Shown: positions 28,262 to 41,468, counted from the first letter of the stretch. The stretch: DNA of 64,000 bases from Neocallimastix lanati (nom. inval.) (GCA_016946835.1 JACVTC010000128.1:181001-245000), one strand, 5' to 3'. The notes: generated by a model from the letters alone, not told the origin. Program-made: numbers and translations.

Positions 28262-30694
28262 CATTTTTGATATCAAATGAACTAATACATAATGATTTTT
28301 TTTTTTAGTATTATTATTTACAAAAAAAAATAATATTTTCGTATTTCCGAATTGATAAATAAATAATAAACAATAATAATAATAAATAATAATAATAAAC
28401 AATAATAATAATTATAATAATCAATAATCAATAATAATAATAATTGATAAAAAATAATAAATAATAATCAATAAATAATAAATGATAATAGTAAATAATA
28501 AATAATAATAATAATATATACATATTTTTTTTTTTTAAATAATTTTCTTTTTTCCTAAAAATTAATTTAAAAAATGAATATTGGATGGGGGTATATATTT
28601 ATAAATATATTAATATATTTATTTTATTGGTAAAATAAATAATTATCATCATCAATATTTAACATGAAATAATATTTAATTTAATTATATTCTCCTTTTT
28701 TAAAAATATTTAAAAAACATATTTAAATAAACGAAAAAACAAAAAAAAAAAAAAAAAAAAAAAATTAATTTTTTTTAAATAAAAATATATCTTTATTTAG
28801 TTTTTGTTCTATTTTTTGTTTTTCATTAACAATTGTTAATATTTATTATTTATTAAATTTTTAATATATATATGTATATAGAATGAACTTTTTTTTTTTT
28901 TTATATTTAAACAATGAAATTATCAACTTTATATATTAATAATCTTCTACATTTACTTTTATATTTTTAAATATAAAAAATAAGCACTTTATATATTCAT
29001 GAAATGAATTCTCATTAATATATGAAAATGGAAACTGTATATATATATATATACTTTATAGTTAGATATATTAATAAAGATTAATTACTGATCAGAAGAA
29101 AAAAAAAAGATATATATATATTTTATAGACATTCTAATTAAGATTTTATACATATTATTATAGAGAAATTATTATTATTGAGTTAAAGATGTATAAAATA
29201 AATATTTTAAAGTATTTTTTTTTTTTTTTTTTTTACAAATTAAAGTTTTTTTCTTTCGTGTATATTATTGTTATTATTTTTATATATCTTTTACTATTTT
29301 TTTTTTTATTTTATTATATTTTATATTATATTATTATATTTTATATTATTTTATTATATTATATTTTATTTTAAGAAAAAAAATTTTAAATATATTTTGT
29401 TATTTTTTTAACATATGAAAATTTCATATTTTAATGTTATTTAAATTTTATTTTATTATCTTAAATGGTATAGTAATAAATATATTTATTATTTAAATTA
29501 TTTTTTTTACTCTAATGATTTTTGATTTGTTTATTGACACATACAAGAAAAAATATATATATATATTTTTTTAATTAATAATATATATTAATATTTATTG
29601 TTATTTTTTTTTATTTTATCTTTCATTATAAATAAAATTTAAAAATTTAAATATTTAAATAAAAAAATTTTAAAAAAAATTAAAAATTAAATAATAAATA
29701 TAGTTTAATATAAAATCCAGAATTTAATATATAAATAATTACCAAAAATTTATATAATTTAGTACAAAAACAATGTATTAATAATGTATACATTTTAATT
29801 TTAATTATTATAAAAAATTTAAATATACATAAAAAAATTTTTTTTTCCATTTTTTTTTGACAAATTAAAATCAAAGATATCAAAATTATTTATATATTGA
29901 TAATAAAAAATAATAAAAATAATAAGAGTATATAAAGAAAATTTAAAGAATAAAAATTTTCTAAATAATTAAGAACTAATTGATAAGGAATACTAAGTAA
30001 ATACGAAATTATATTACAAATATTTTTGATAATTAAATATTTATGAAATATATAAAAATATTAATTGTAATTTATTGATTATTTAAACTTTAATTTAAAA
30101 ATAAAATCAAATAAAAAGAGAGTAAAAGTAAGACAAATAAATAAATAAATAAAGCAAAACAAAATAAAATAAATAGTTGAAATATAATTATAGATTAAAT
30201 TAGATAAAATAAAATAAAATAAAATAAAATAAAATAAATAGTTGAAATATAAAGTAAAGATTGAATTAAATAAAATAAAATAAAATTTCACAGTCCATAT
30301 AATATATATATATGTATTTATAAATATTTTTGTGGTTAATAAATAAATATTAAGGTAGAAAACAAAAAATTTTAATATAATTTTCCCCACAATAAATTTA
30401 TAGCAATAAATAATAAATATTTAATACAATAAACACTTTAAAAATTCATAAATAATCAAAATCCTTTTTTTATTTAAATTTTTTTTAATTTTAATCCGCT
30501 TTTTAATAATTATGATAATAATGTTAAAGATATAAAGATTAAAGCAAATAAAAATAAAAATAAGAAACAAACAAATAAACAATACGATGTGTATAATTTA
30601 AATATATATTCATAGTTTATTTATATAATCATTTAATAAATTATTTTCATTTCAATAAAAAATTTAATTTGAATTTTAAAATTATTTTTTTCAG

Positions 30695-30741
<47 letters not shown>

Positions 30742-31108
30742 TAATAATATTAATCATATTATTCAAAAAATGTAATATATTTGTATATTTGTTAAAATTG
30801 TGTGCAAAATTATTAAAATATATTCAAAATTTATATAAAATTCAGTAAATCTTAATTCTTTATAATTTTAAAATAAAAATTAAAATCTAATTTTTTTTTT
30901 TTTAAATATTTATTTATTTATTTATTTTTGAAATAATTTATATATCAATCAAATAGCTTTTATCTTATATTTTATATCGCATTTTCCAAATATATATAAT
31001 ATATTTAATTTTATAATATATATATTTCATATCATATACAATTTCAGAATTAAAAATAATAATAATTATTTATATATAAATTTACCAGTATATCAATATA
31101 ATATAGTA

Positions 31109-31153
<45 letters not shown>

Positions 31154-31187
31154 AGCCTTTTAATATAAATAATATAAATAATAAAAA
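28190..31187. other. gene desert
   Basis: No supported gene. There is an AATAAT/AATAAC-type repeat at about 28350-28510 and long poly(A) just before the MntP gene (31113-31150). Minus frames at 29680-29883 and 30079-30390 are low-complexity (Phe, Tyr, Ile, Leu). Confidence 0.55.
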
Positions 31188-31775
31188 ATGGCTATAAATG
31201 TAAATTATATTGAAACTTTCTTTCTTGGTCTTGGTTTGGCTATGGATGCAGCTGCTGTGTCAGCAGTAAATGGTTTCACTGAACCAAAAATGAAATTAAT
31301 AAAAGTATTATTTATGGCATTTTTATATGGTTCTTTTCAAGGTTTTATGCCTATGATTGGATATGCTGCAGGTTCAATGGTTGTTAATATTTTCTCAAAT
31401 ATTATACCGTATGTTGCTCTTATACTTTTAAGTTATCTAGGTGGAAAAATGATATATGATGGTGTAAAAAAAGACAAAGAAGAAGATGATGAAATTGTAA
31501 CAGGAGTTACAGTTAAAACTTTACTTCTTCAATCTGTAGCTACCTCAATTGATGCTTTAAGTGTTGGATTAATTTTCAGTAAAAGTTCAGTGATGGAAGC
31601 AGTAGTACAATCAGGAATTATTGATATTGTAACATTCTTTGTATCGTTTGGATCATTTTTTGTTGGTAAATACTTTGGTACTTTCCTTAATGATAAAGCA
31701 CAAATTTTTGGTGGTGTAATATTAATTCTTGTAGGATTAAAAATTTTCTATGAATATATTAAATCATTCTTTTAA
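31188..31775 (+). CDS. mntP: MntP-family manganese efflux pump
   Basis: 195 residues, intronless. MntP (DUF204/YebN) exports Mn2+ across a membrane. About six hydrophobic segments are visible, and the family's two inverted-repeat motifs are present: GLAMDAAAVS (Asp20) and ATSIDALSVG (Asp122). In the characterised bacterial protein these Asp residues are essential. Length equals the bacterial family (about 185-195). Codons are eukaryotic and AT-biased, and the upstream leader is A-rich, as in neighbouring genes. The family is bacterial, so transfer into this genome is likely. There is no targeting peptide; a plasma-membrane or organelle site cannot be told from sequence. Confidence 0.92.
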   Translation: MAINVNYIETFFLGLGLAMDAAAVSAVNGFTEPKMKLIKVLFMAFLYGSFQGFMPMIGYAAGSMVVNIFSNIIPYVALILLSYLGGKMIYDGVKKDKEEDDEIVTGVTVKTLLLQSVATSIDALSVGLIFSKSSVMEAVVQSGIIDIVTFFVSFGSFFVGKYFGTFLNDKAQIFGGVILILVGLKIFYEYIKSFF

Positions 31776-31815
31776 AATCAATATATATATTTATATAATA
31801 TAAAAAACAAAAAAC

Positions 31816-31849
<34 letters not shown>

Positions 31850-32936
31850 CCAATTCGTCAATAAAACAAACAAAACAAAAACAAAAACAAAAACAGAAAC
31901 GAAATTATTTTATTATTCATCATACTAATCTTTTAGTGAGAAATTGATATTATCATGATTATATAATTTAAATCAACGTTTATTATATACCAATTTATCA
32001 TGAATTAAATATTTTTTATTATTTAAGGAAAAAAAAATAGAGAAAAAGTAAAATTTAAGATTTATTTTATATTTAAATGAATTTTATTTTTTTATTTTTT
32101 TTTTCTTTAATTAATATATACCAATAAATATAATTATTTTAAATCATATAGACATCGAACTAACAAACAAAAAAGAAATAATACATTTAATTAAAATTAT
32201 TATTTATATATATAATATAAAAATAGAATTTTATAAATAAATAATTCATAAAAAAATTATCAAAGATATCAATTATTATTATATATTATATCTTAATATT
32301 ATAAATACTTAAAATTTTCTATAAAATACGCTTAAATAATTTTTATCTTTTTTTATTTATTTATTTATTTATTTATCATGCTAATAATTAATAATTTTGG
32401 AGTTAGTTATTCTCCATTATATTTATTTTATATATATATATATATTAATGTCTTTTTAAAGAGCTAACTACAATTTATTATTATAATTTTTAATAGAACT
32501 TTATTTTAACTACATATATAAATATTAATAAACAAATTAAAAAAAAAACTATCTATATATATTTTTTATAAAAAAAAGTGTATTTTTAATAAATATATGT
32601 ATTTATATATATATATCTATTTTATGATAAAAAATATTTCGTACAAGTATATAAATTGTATATATAATTATATTTAATTTATATTTTAAATTTTATTTTA
32701 AATTTTATATAAAATATAAAATTAAATTGATCTAGAAAAAAAAAGTTAACAAATAGAGATCCAATAAATTAATAAATTTTATTTCTATTTGGTATTTAAT
32801 TAAATACAATTTATTTACAAAACTAATAATATTTTGAAGCAAAATAAAAAAAAAAATAAAAAATAAAAAATAATTTTTTTATACATATATATATTAAAAA
32901 GTAATGAATAATGAATTATAATAATGAATAATGAAT

Positions 32937-32967
<31 letters not shown>

Positions 32968-33132
32968 TAGTATTTTTTAATGATTAATAATATTTAATAA
33001 TAATATTTAAGAATAACATTCATTATAATAATTAATAATAATATGCATAAATTAATTATAAACTTTTCAATATAATAAAACTATTTAATATAATATTATA
33101 TGTTTTATATTAAAGTTTATGCATTAATATAG
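31776..33132. other. intergenic A/T region
   Basis: Downstream of mntP and upstream of the polymerase fragment. (AAT)n lies at 31820-31846. No gene seen; an upstream exon of the polymerase could lie here but was not found. Confidence 0.5.
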
Positions 33133-35474
33133 AAAAGGATACCGAAATTATTAATCATGAAAATCTTAGTGATATCGATCCCAGATTTATTTCATTCGTT
33201 GATATTGAAAAATTCAAAAGTGCGGTGACCGGAAGTATATTTGATATGCCATCAGAAATTAAAAAGACTCACCGAAATTCCACTCCTGTATTGAAAGCAT
33301 CTAAAGAAAAAAAGAAAAATGACAATTTAATTCAGACGTCAATTAAGACATATTTAAAGAAAAGAGAACATTTTAATAATGCTAATAATAATAATAACAA
33401 TAATTGTATGGATGACAATAACAATAAAAGGGTAGACGATAATAAAAATAGCAGAATTGATGACAACCATAAAAATAGCATTATGGATGATAATAAAAAT
33501 AAAAATAGATTTCTGGATTTGAACGGAATGGATAGAACACCTTCGAATATATCCAATTCTATTGAAAGTCAAGATATTAGTAGGAATATAGATTTCAATA
33601 AATACCAAAAATACATGTCGATCTTGAAAAATAATAATAGCTTGAAATCTTCTAATCGAAATAGATACAATAATTTTAGAAATTTAATATACAATAGTTC
33701 AAGTCTGGAGGCACAAACTAAAATAGATATTGAAAATAGAAAAAAGGAAAACGAAGAAAGAAAAAACAAGTATGAAAATTATGAAGAAATCGAAGAATTT
33801 ATTAAGAGGATGGATAGAAAGAAAGAAGAAAATAATATAAAAGAAAATACCTTTAATGAAGAATATGAAATAATATTTGTGGAAACAGAGTTTGAGTTGT
33901 TGTGTGAATTCTTTAATCAGATAAGAATTCATGATCCTGATCTCATTATTGGATACAATACGTTTGGCTTTGATTATATGTATATGATGCAAAGAATTGG
34001 GATGTATTTAGTAAGTAATGAATCTTCGACGTGCTTTTCTGCAAGTCGTATCGTCAATAAAAAAACAGAGTTCAATGAATTGTGGAATGACGAGTTTGAG
34101 ATATATATTCCAGGTCGTTTAGCCATCGATATATATAAATATGCCAAATCGTTGAATTTACCATCATCCAGCTTAAATTATGTTTCGGAAAAGTTGTTGA
34201 AAAAGCGAAAAATTGATTTACCGTACAAAGATATGTTTTATCTAATCCATGAAAACACCGAGGAAGCGTTAAAAAAGGTAGCCGTTTATTGTATAATGGA
34301 TTCCATCTTAACTCTCGAAATATTCAAGGTTTCGCACCAGTGGATCCAACTGATAGAAGTAGCCAAGATATCTAGAATCCGTATCGATGAGGTTGATAAG
34401 TCCGGCCAAAGCAAGAAACTAACTAACCTGCTGTACAAGTTTTGCTATGACAACGACATCTTCATTGACAAGAATTCCACCAAAACGAGTGATTATCAGG
34501 GCGCTACTGTCATAAACCCGGAACCCGGAGTTTACAACTATTGCACTATGCTTGATTTCACCAGTTTATATCCAAGTGTAATCATAACTCATAACATATG
34601 CTACACTACGATAATTAACAAGAAAGATATAAAAAAGTACACTCAGGATTCTTATCACACCATCGATATTGGAAATAATAAAGTTTATTATTTTACAAAA
34701 AATCATGAGGGTATTTTACCTCGTTTAATGAAAGTATTATTAACGGAGCGTGTACGCTATAAAAATTTAATGAAAAACGCCCAGGGTTCAGATTACATTA
34801 TATATGATAAAAAACAGTATGCACTTAAAATCCAGGCTAACTCCATTTACGGTTGTCTCGGTTCTAAGCTATTAGAATATTTAAGTTTTTTACCTGGTGC
34901 GGAATGTACCACAGGTATGGGAAGAAATTATTTAAACAAAGCGATTGATATCTTGCATGAAAAAACAAATTTTAGAGTGATCTATGGGGATACCGATTCA
35001 TGTCTTATTGAATATAAAAATTGTAAAAATAATAGCAATGACATAGATAAATACGGAGATAACGGTAATGATTGTAATAAAAATAAAAATAACGAAAAAA
35101 ATAATAAAGGACAATGCCCTACGCTCAGAAATAATGCTAATGATGATCTCCAGAAAAATGGTAACAATAATCCTATAGATAGTAATAATAAAAATAAAAA
35201 GGATAAATTTATAAAGGACAGTATCGATGCAGCTGAAATGGTCACTAATCTTTTGCCGGAAGGGATGCATTTAAAATACGAAAATACCTTTTCACGAATG
35301 ATTATTATATCCAAAAAAAAATATGTAGGTCTTCTAGCTAATAATTCGGAATTGTATATAAAGGGCATTGATATAATAAAGAAAAATGTAATTATTAAAT
35401 ATGTTTGTGTGGAAATGAAAAATAATTTTACCTTTTACTGTATAAAAAAAATAATACATAATCAAAAGAGTTGA
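33133..35474 (+). pseudogene. family-B DNA polymerase fragment, possibly of viral origin
   Basis: One long frame to TGA at 35472-35474. It opens after an AG at 33131-33132; the first in-frame ATG is 33246. After an Asn/Lys-rich stretch come exonuclease motif II (GYNTFGFDY, about 33953), exonuclease III (YCIMDS), polymerase motif A (DFTSLYPSVI, about 34555), motif B (KIQANSIYG), motif C (YGDTDS, about 34984) and KKKYVG. An Asn/Lys insert of about 50 residues separates motif C from the palm end. Exonuclease motif I is not clearly present (a DIE lies near 33195) and the thumb domain is missing, so it is truncated at one or both ends. Base composition is notably richer in G/C at 34300-34600 than in other genes here. 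It resembles Pol delta and polymerases of large DNA viruses; I cannot decide which. Activity is unlikely. Confidence 0.8.
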
Positions 35475-35475
35475 A

Positions 35476-35550
<75 letters not shown>
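35475..35550. repeat. (AAT)n microsatellite
   Basis: About 75 bases of uninterrupted AAT immediately after the polymerase stop codon. Confidence 0.95.
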
Positions 35551-35551
<1 letters not shown>

Positions 35552-36710
35552 TAAAAAGGAATTTTTAATATTGTAAAAATTTATATGATGGAATTTATAA
35601 ATTAAACTTTAATTCTTTAAAAAAATATATAATAAGATTTAATAATATATTTTATGAAGTAATTGTCATCTAAATTGATTTTTAAATTTTTTTTTTATAT
35701 CTTTGCTTTTTAATTATTTAATAAATATTAATTGATTAATACGATGATCTTTATATTCATTAAATAAGGGACATTGATAATTCATACATATATGGTTTTA
35801 GACTAATATTAGCATAAATTGACTTTCAAGTACATTTTACGATTGGACAGCTAATTAATATATGTTAACGATATTGGGTTTATATAATTAAAAAGCTTGA
35901 TAAAATATATAACTTTATATAACTTTTTTTTTTTTTTTTTTTAAGATTTTAAATTCTAATTTTTTTATATTATAGATTTGATTTAATATAAAAAATATAT
36001 ATTTTTTATATATTAATATAAATTAAAAATAATACTTTATTTTAATAATAATATATATATTTTTTTTTGATTAGAATTATTTTAATAATAATATAAAAAA
36101 AAGTTTTATTAAAAAAAGATATATAAAGTATTAAATACATATTAAAAATTATTGGATAATTATTTATAATTAATTACAAAAAAAAAAATTTTTTTTTATA
36201 TATATGTAATTTTAATTTTTATAGAAAACTATAAAGTGGTTTTTTTTATTATTATGAAGTAATTAGAATATATATCATACTTAGAATAATCAATAGAAGT
36301 AATTATTGCTGAATTAGAATTAAGAATAATAATTATTTTTAATAATTAAAGGTTTATTTGTATAAATCAGTTTATTAAAAAATAATATAAAAAAAAAAAT
36401 TGAAAAGATTTTGTATTAAATGATGTATGATAAATCAATAAGCATTTTATTATTATAACTTTTATTTATAGTTTTCTTACTTTGTATAGATATATATAAA
36501 TATATAAATAAAAATCAATATATTAATTTTAATATTATAAAAAATTTGCAATAGTATAGAATGTTTTAGTAACATATATATCTATTATTATTTTATTTTT
36601 TATTAAAATATATATATACTATCATTAATTAATCTTCTTTTACCAGTAATATTAAACACTAACGATAATAATAACAAAATTACAATTCTTATAGTCTAGA
36701 TATTATACTT

Positions 36711-36750
<40 letters not shown>

Positions 36751-37485
36751 ATAATAATATAAATATGATTTTATGACTAAATATATAAATTTATTCGCAT
36801 TCTCATTTATATATCTATTAATAAATAGGAAATATAAAATAAAATTAAATTGATTCAAAAGTCTTTTTTTTTTTTTTTTTTTTTTTTTTTGTAACAATTA
36901 ATATAAAATAGAAGTTTTAATTGATACACACAAAAAGTAAATAAACAAACGAAAGTAACGAAATAAGAAAAATATATATATATATACTTATATATATATG
37001 TAATTTATATTCTAATAATAATAAAAATAATTTACTTAGCAAACATTTAATATAATTAAAAAAAAAAAAAAGAAAAAAGAAAAACTATTGTTTTATTTTT
37101 TAATTATTATTATTATTATTTTTTCATAATATTTATATATATTTTTTTTTAATATATGTTAATATTTTTTTTTTTTGTTTAAATTTTAAATATCATAAGT
37201 ATAATATTTTTTTCATAATTATTACAAATTTAATTCATTTAATATATATATATCTATTAAATTTATAAATATATATTTTATTTTAATTCTTAAAGTATTT
37301 TTTTAATTAATTATTCTTACTAATTTAATAAATATTTATCCTTTGTAGAGATATATAAAGTAAATTTATATAATATTATATTTTATAAAAAATAAAAAGA
37401 AAATAATATATTAGTAATAATATTAACACAGAATAGGGTTTTTTTTTTTTTTTTTAAAAAAAAAAATATTATATACAAGTAAAAA
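35551..37485. other. gene desert
   Basis: No supported gene. Poly(A) at 36713-36746 and poly(T) at 36863-36890; the minus frame at 36703-36897 spans both and is an artefact. A T-run and an A-run at 37440-37466 precede the next start codon. Confidence 0.55.
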
Positions 37486-40400
37486 ATGTTAACTGATATA
37501 AAGAGTGAAAATGATTGTAATACAATTACTGACAATGAAAATAAATACAATAATCAAATTAAAAAACGAAAAATGAATGAAAAAACACCAGAAAAAAATA
37601 TTATAATGGTTTCATTACCATCGTCTTCACCACCACGATCGCCTAATTCAGTTCAGTCTTTTAATAATATTGTTATAAAAACACCGAATATATCACGAAT
37701 TCTTAGTCATTTATCTATTAGAACACCAAAAAAAAATATTAAAAATAATGTTTCGTCATCATTAAATTTATTAAATTCATTACATAATACTAAAGGAGAA
37801 CGAGATCCTTTATATTCTGGAAATGTTTTCATTCAGACACCTCAGTCTTCTCAACCGTCATCTCCATCAGGTACTTCGAAAAAAGATCAAAAAATGAATC
37901 AAATGTCAAGAGAATTAGTTCAAAATAAGTTTAATAATCTAAAACCATTCAACAATGTAACAACTCCTAAAAGTATGAGATCAATGAGTATGAATTCAAC
38001 ACCAACAAAAAGTTTAAAATCTTTAAATTTTGACCTTTCTTTAACACCATCCAAAGAAAGTGAAAGTTCTTTCAATATTTATCCTGCATCACCAACTTCT
38101 TCATTTATGAATATTACACCAACAAAACCAAAGAAAAGGACTCACAAAATTGAGAAAGATGATAAAAATGATAAAATAGGTGGTGAAGGTATAGACTGGT
38201 TCAAAAGCTTTTCTAATGATTTGATCAAAGAAGATAGTAATGAAGAAGATATCTTTAAGTATAAAAGAATGAATAGTATACCTACTGTATTAAATGCAAA
38301 ATCTAATGAATATAACTACCGTGATTTTGAAAGAGCATCGATTTCATCCATAACTGATGATTGCTTATCCTATACCAGCGCATCAACTTCGACTTCTTCT
38401 TCCTATGATTTCTTTAAACATCATGCAAATCATTATCATTCAAAAAACAATAAAAAGAATTCGGTACCTTCTTCTAAATTTAATCAAAATCAAACCAACA
38501 CAACTACCAGATTACCTCTTTCGCCAGAATTATCATTTTTACGATCAAATAGCTTATATTCTTCCAGTTTAGATAAAGAAGATTCTTTGTATAAATTCAA
38601 AAAGAATTTATTAAATTTTTCTTCTGATAATTTAAATATAATTAATAATAATACATTGTCGAATAAAGAAATACCTATCTCTGAATCTCTTTCTTCATCA
38701 TCATCCTCATTACTTCAAAATAATCACCTTAGTTCATCTTTTATTAACTCAACTGTTATTAATTATATGGTTAATTCAAAAGATAATTCAAAAATGGAAG
38801 TTGTTTCAGAGATTGAAAGCATTGCAGAAACTTTACCTATTAGTGATATTTCTATGATTATAGATGAAGAAGATAATCAAAACTTTATTTCATTAAAAAC
38901 TCGAAAGGATAATCATCATTCAAATGAAACTGATAATCATTCAATGATGAATGAAAGTCCTGAATCAAAATTCAGTAAAGATATTGAATTACATCATTCA
39001 AATGAAAATTTGAATAAACCACAACATGATACCAAAACAATTATTAAAATTAATAATAATAATAACAACAATATCAATAACAATAACAACAATAACAATA
39101 ATAATAGTAATAATAATAGTAGTAGTAGTATTAATAGAAGTAGTTGTAATGATGATAGTAAGAGTAACCATGGAAGCGATAAAAATTCGAAATCATCCTC
39201 ATTAAATAACAAGGGATCAACCATTTATAAAGGTTTTTTAAATATAGATGGTATTTGGGAAGATCCTTCTTTATCTCAATGTGAAGCGAGAAGTCTTAAA
39301 GATAATACATTGGAATCAGATCATGAATTAGATGAAAAAATGGACAATTTAAATCGTAGTAAAAGTTTACCATCTACACCAAAAATGAGATATAATGAAA
39401 CTATTAATAGTGCTCCTAATACCCCACTTTATAATAAAGATTCTAAAAAATCTTTAAGAAAATCAAATCAACCCCTTCTTTTAAATTTAGATGGAACATC
39501 AAGTCCTGTAAGTTTAGAAAGAACTACTTCATTACCTACATTGAATTCACCATTAAGAAAATCATTCAGTAAAGAAAAACAATTTACTGCTGTGAATAAA
39601 TTAAATCAACAAATTCAGCCCTCTAAATTGTATAGAAGAACAAATTCTTTAAATTTCTATTCCTCTAATTCATCTGCTTCTTCTGCTTCTGCTTCTTCTT
39701 CTTATTCATTGTCTATTACTAATAAAAATAATAATGCATTTATTTATGAAAAGATACCATCTTGGAATGTTAGAAAAAGAAAAAGTCTTATTCGTTCAAA
39801 TTCCACTTCTGATCTCAGTGAATCTTTATCTAGTGAAAGAAAGAGATCTTTTAGTAGTTTAACAGATGAAGAAGACGAAAAAGAATATACTTCAGATGCT
39901 TCATCTATTAGAAGATCACCATCCTCTCAACGAAAATTAAATTCCAGAAGAAAAGGTAAAGAAAAAATGAAAAAAACATCTCATCAGCATAAATATAAAA
40001 CTATTGAAGAAAAGAAGAAAGGTAACAAAAATGCTATCACTTCTTCTTCTATTTCTTCTAATTCTTCTTCTTCCTTTTCAAGAATAGATTATCAACAGGT
40101 TAAAAGGGATAAAAATAAAATAATTGAAGAAGGAAACTTTAAATTAGAAGAAAAAGATGAAATGATGACAATCAAAGACTCACAATTTATTATTGATGAT
40201 CAAGATTTAATGAGTATATCTTCTGAAATAGCAGAATTTAATCCTGATAAAATTATTATTGATGAAAAACAAGAAAAACGAAAAGTGGTGGAGATAGAAA
40301 AGGAAGAAAATTCTAATGAAAATGAAGCCTCTCTTCTAACAGATCCATCTCTGACTAATTTAGAATTTAATACAATTCAACAAAAGAAAAAACATGAAAA

Positions 40401-41373
40401 TAAAGAAAATGTACATATTTTATGTAATAGAACAGAAGGAGTAGAAGGTAAAACGACATCATTAGAGGCATTATCTCCTCCACCAATTGTTCAAAGAGAG
40501 ATGATATTTGTAGATGAAAAAGGTAATGTTTATAATGAACAAAATTATAAATATTTATCCAATTATACAAAGGCTGTAATTGCTGCCGAATTAAGTAAAA
40601 GATATTGTCGTATTCCGTTAACTGAAATTTTAGTTTCTAATATGCCAGAGTATAGACAATATTTTGATGAAAATGGACATTTGAAACCAAATAATTATAT
40701 TTATGTAGAAGAAGAAGAAGAAGAAAAGGAAAAGGAAAAGGAAAGTGAAAATGAAAGAGGAAGAGAAAGAGATGAAGGAGAAGAAAAAGAAAAAGAAAAG
40801 AGTAAAGAAAAAAGTAAAAGAAAGGGAAAGGGAAAGAATAGTTGTATAAAGTCTAATGAAGCAGCATTAGATATAGATGATGATTTAATGATTAATAGTA
40901 TTAAGAAAAATGAATCTTATCAACGATCATTCTTTTCTTCTAATATTAATCTTATAAAAAATGATACCAAAACCACTATACAATTCAGAACAGAGCCAAT
41001 TACCGAAGAAAAAGAAATGATATTTGAATCTACGATGTCACCAAAAGGAAAACAGGAATGGCAAGATATAACCGAAACAAGTTTATATGACTTTAATGGA
41101 AAGTTTGATGACTGGGATACGGAAGAGCAAACCATGACGAATAATGAAAGTCTTAAAGATAAAAAAGATGATCCTAAAGAAATGTTGACCCCAAAAAATA
41201 AAGGAAAGGACAAAAGTAGTAGTGAAGATGATGAAGAGGATGAAAAAAATATTGATTTTGTAGAAAAAATTGATGATAAAATTACCATTATTTATCGTAC
41301 TAATGAATCTAAATATCAATTAGTGATACCAATTAAATTAAATATTTATAATAAGAAAGATACCATTCTTTAA
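37486..41373 (+). CDS. large disordered Ser/Thr-Pro-rich protein, unknown
   Basis: 1295 residues, single exon. Most is predicted by eye to be disordered: Ser, Asn, Lys and Glu tracts, including a poly-Asn/Ser block at about 515-545. At least a dozen Ser-Pro or Thr-Pro sites lie mainly in residues 35-230 and 630-690 (SPPRSPNS, IRTPKK, STPTKS, ITPTKPKK, SLPSTPK), several followed by Lys, as in CDK/MAPK substrates. Basic patches such as RKRKS and SRRKGKEK could be nuclear signals. One segment at about 1003-1070 looks folded and conserved: MIFVDEKGNVYNEQNYKYL, then NYTKAVIAAELSKRYCRIP and NMPEYRQYF. A Glu/Lys-rich helix follows, and the last ~30 residues look like a short beta region. Function unknown; a cell-cycle or nuclear regulator is a guess. 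Confidence 0.85.
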   Translation: MLTDIKSENDCNTITDNENKYNNQIKKRKMNEKTPEKNIIMVSLPSSSPPRSPNSVQSFNNIVIKTPNISRILSHLSIRTPKKNIKNNVSSSLNLLNSLHNTKGERDPLYSGNVFIQTPQSSQPSSPSGTSKKDQKMNQMSRELVQNKFNNLKPFNNVTTPKSMRSMSMNSTPTKSLKSLNFDLSLTPSKESESSFNIYPASPTSSFMNITPTKPKKRTHKIEKDDKNDKIGGEGIDWFKSFSNDLIKEDSNEEDIFKYKRMNSIPTVLNAKSNEYNYRDFERASISSITDDCLSYTSASTSTSSSYDFFKHHANHYHSKNNKKNSVPSSKFNQNQTNTTTRLPLSPELSFLRSNSLYSSSLDKEDSLYKFKKNLLNFSSDNLNIINNNTLSNKEIPISESLSSSSSSLLQNNHLSSSFINSTVINYMVNSKDNSKMEVVSEIESIAETLPISDISMIIDEEDNQNFISLKTRKDNHHSNETDNHSMMNESPESKFSKDIELHHSNENLNKPQHDTKTIIKINNNNNNNINNNNNNNNNNSNNNSSSSINRSSCNDDSKSNHGSDKNSKSSSLNNKGSTIYKGFLNIDGIWEDPSLSQCEARSLKDNTLESDHELDEKMDNLNRSKSLPSTPKMRYNETINSAPNTPLYNKDSKKSLRKSNQPLLLNLDGTSSPVSLERTTSLPTLNSPLRKSFSKEKQFTAVNKLNQQIQPSKLYRRTNSLNFYSSNSSASSASASSSYSLSITNKNNNAFIYEKIPSWNVRKRKSLIRSNSTSDLSESLSSERKRSFSSLTDEEDEKEYTSDASSIRRSPSSQRKLNSRRKGKEKMKKTSHQHKYKTIEEKKKGNKNAITSSSISSNSSSSFSRIDYQQVKRDKNKIIEEGNFKLEEKDEMMTIKDSQFIIDDQDLMSISSEIAEFNPDKIIIDEKQEKRKVVEIEKEENSNENEASLLTDPSLTNLEFNTIQQKKKHENKENVHILCNRTEGVEGKTTSLEALSPPPIVQREMIFVDEKGNVYNEQNYKYLSNYTKAVIAAELSKRYCRIPLTEILVSNMPEYRQYFDENGHLKPNNYIYVEEEEEEKEKEKESENERGRERDEGEEKEKEKSKEKSKRKGKGKNSCIKSNEAALDIDDDLMINSIKKNESYQRSFFSSNINLIKNDTKTTIQFRTEPITEEKEMIFESTMSPKGKQEWQDITETSLYDFNGKFDDWDTEEQTMTNNESLKDKKDDPKEMLTPKNKGKDKSSSEDDEEDEKNIDFVEKIDDKITIIYRTNESKYQLVIPIKLNIYNKKDTIL

Positions 41374-41387
41374 GAAAAAAAATAATA

Positions 41388-41427
<40 letters not shown>

Positions 41428-41436
41428 CAATTATGA

Positions 41437-41468
<32 letters not shown>

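Noticed and set aside
34982-35368. minus frames opposite the polymerase
   Set aside because: Antisense shadows of the polymerase ORF.
38994-41319. several minus frames of 67-122 codons
   Set aside because: Antisense shadows of the Ser- and Glu-rich codons of the 1295-residue gene.
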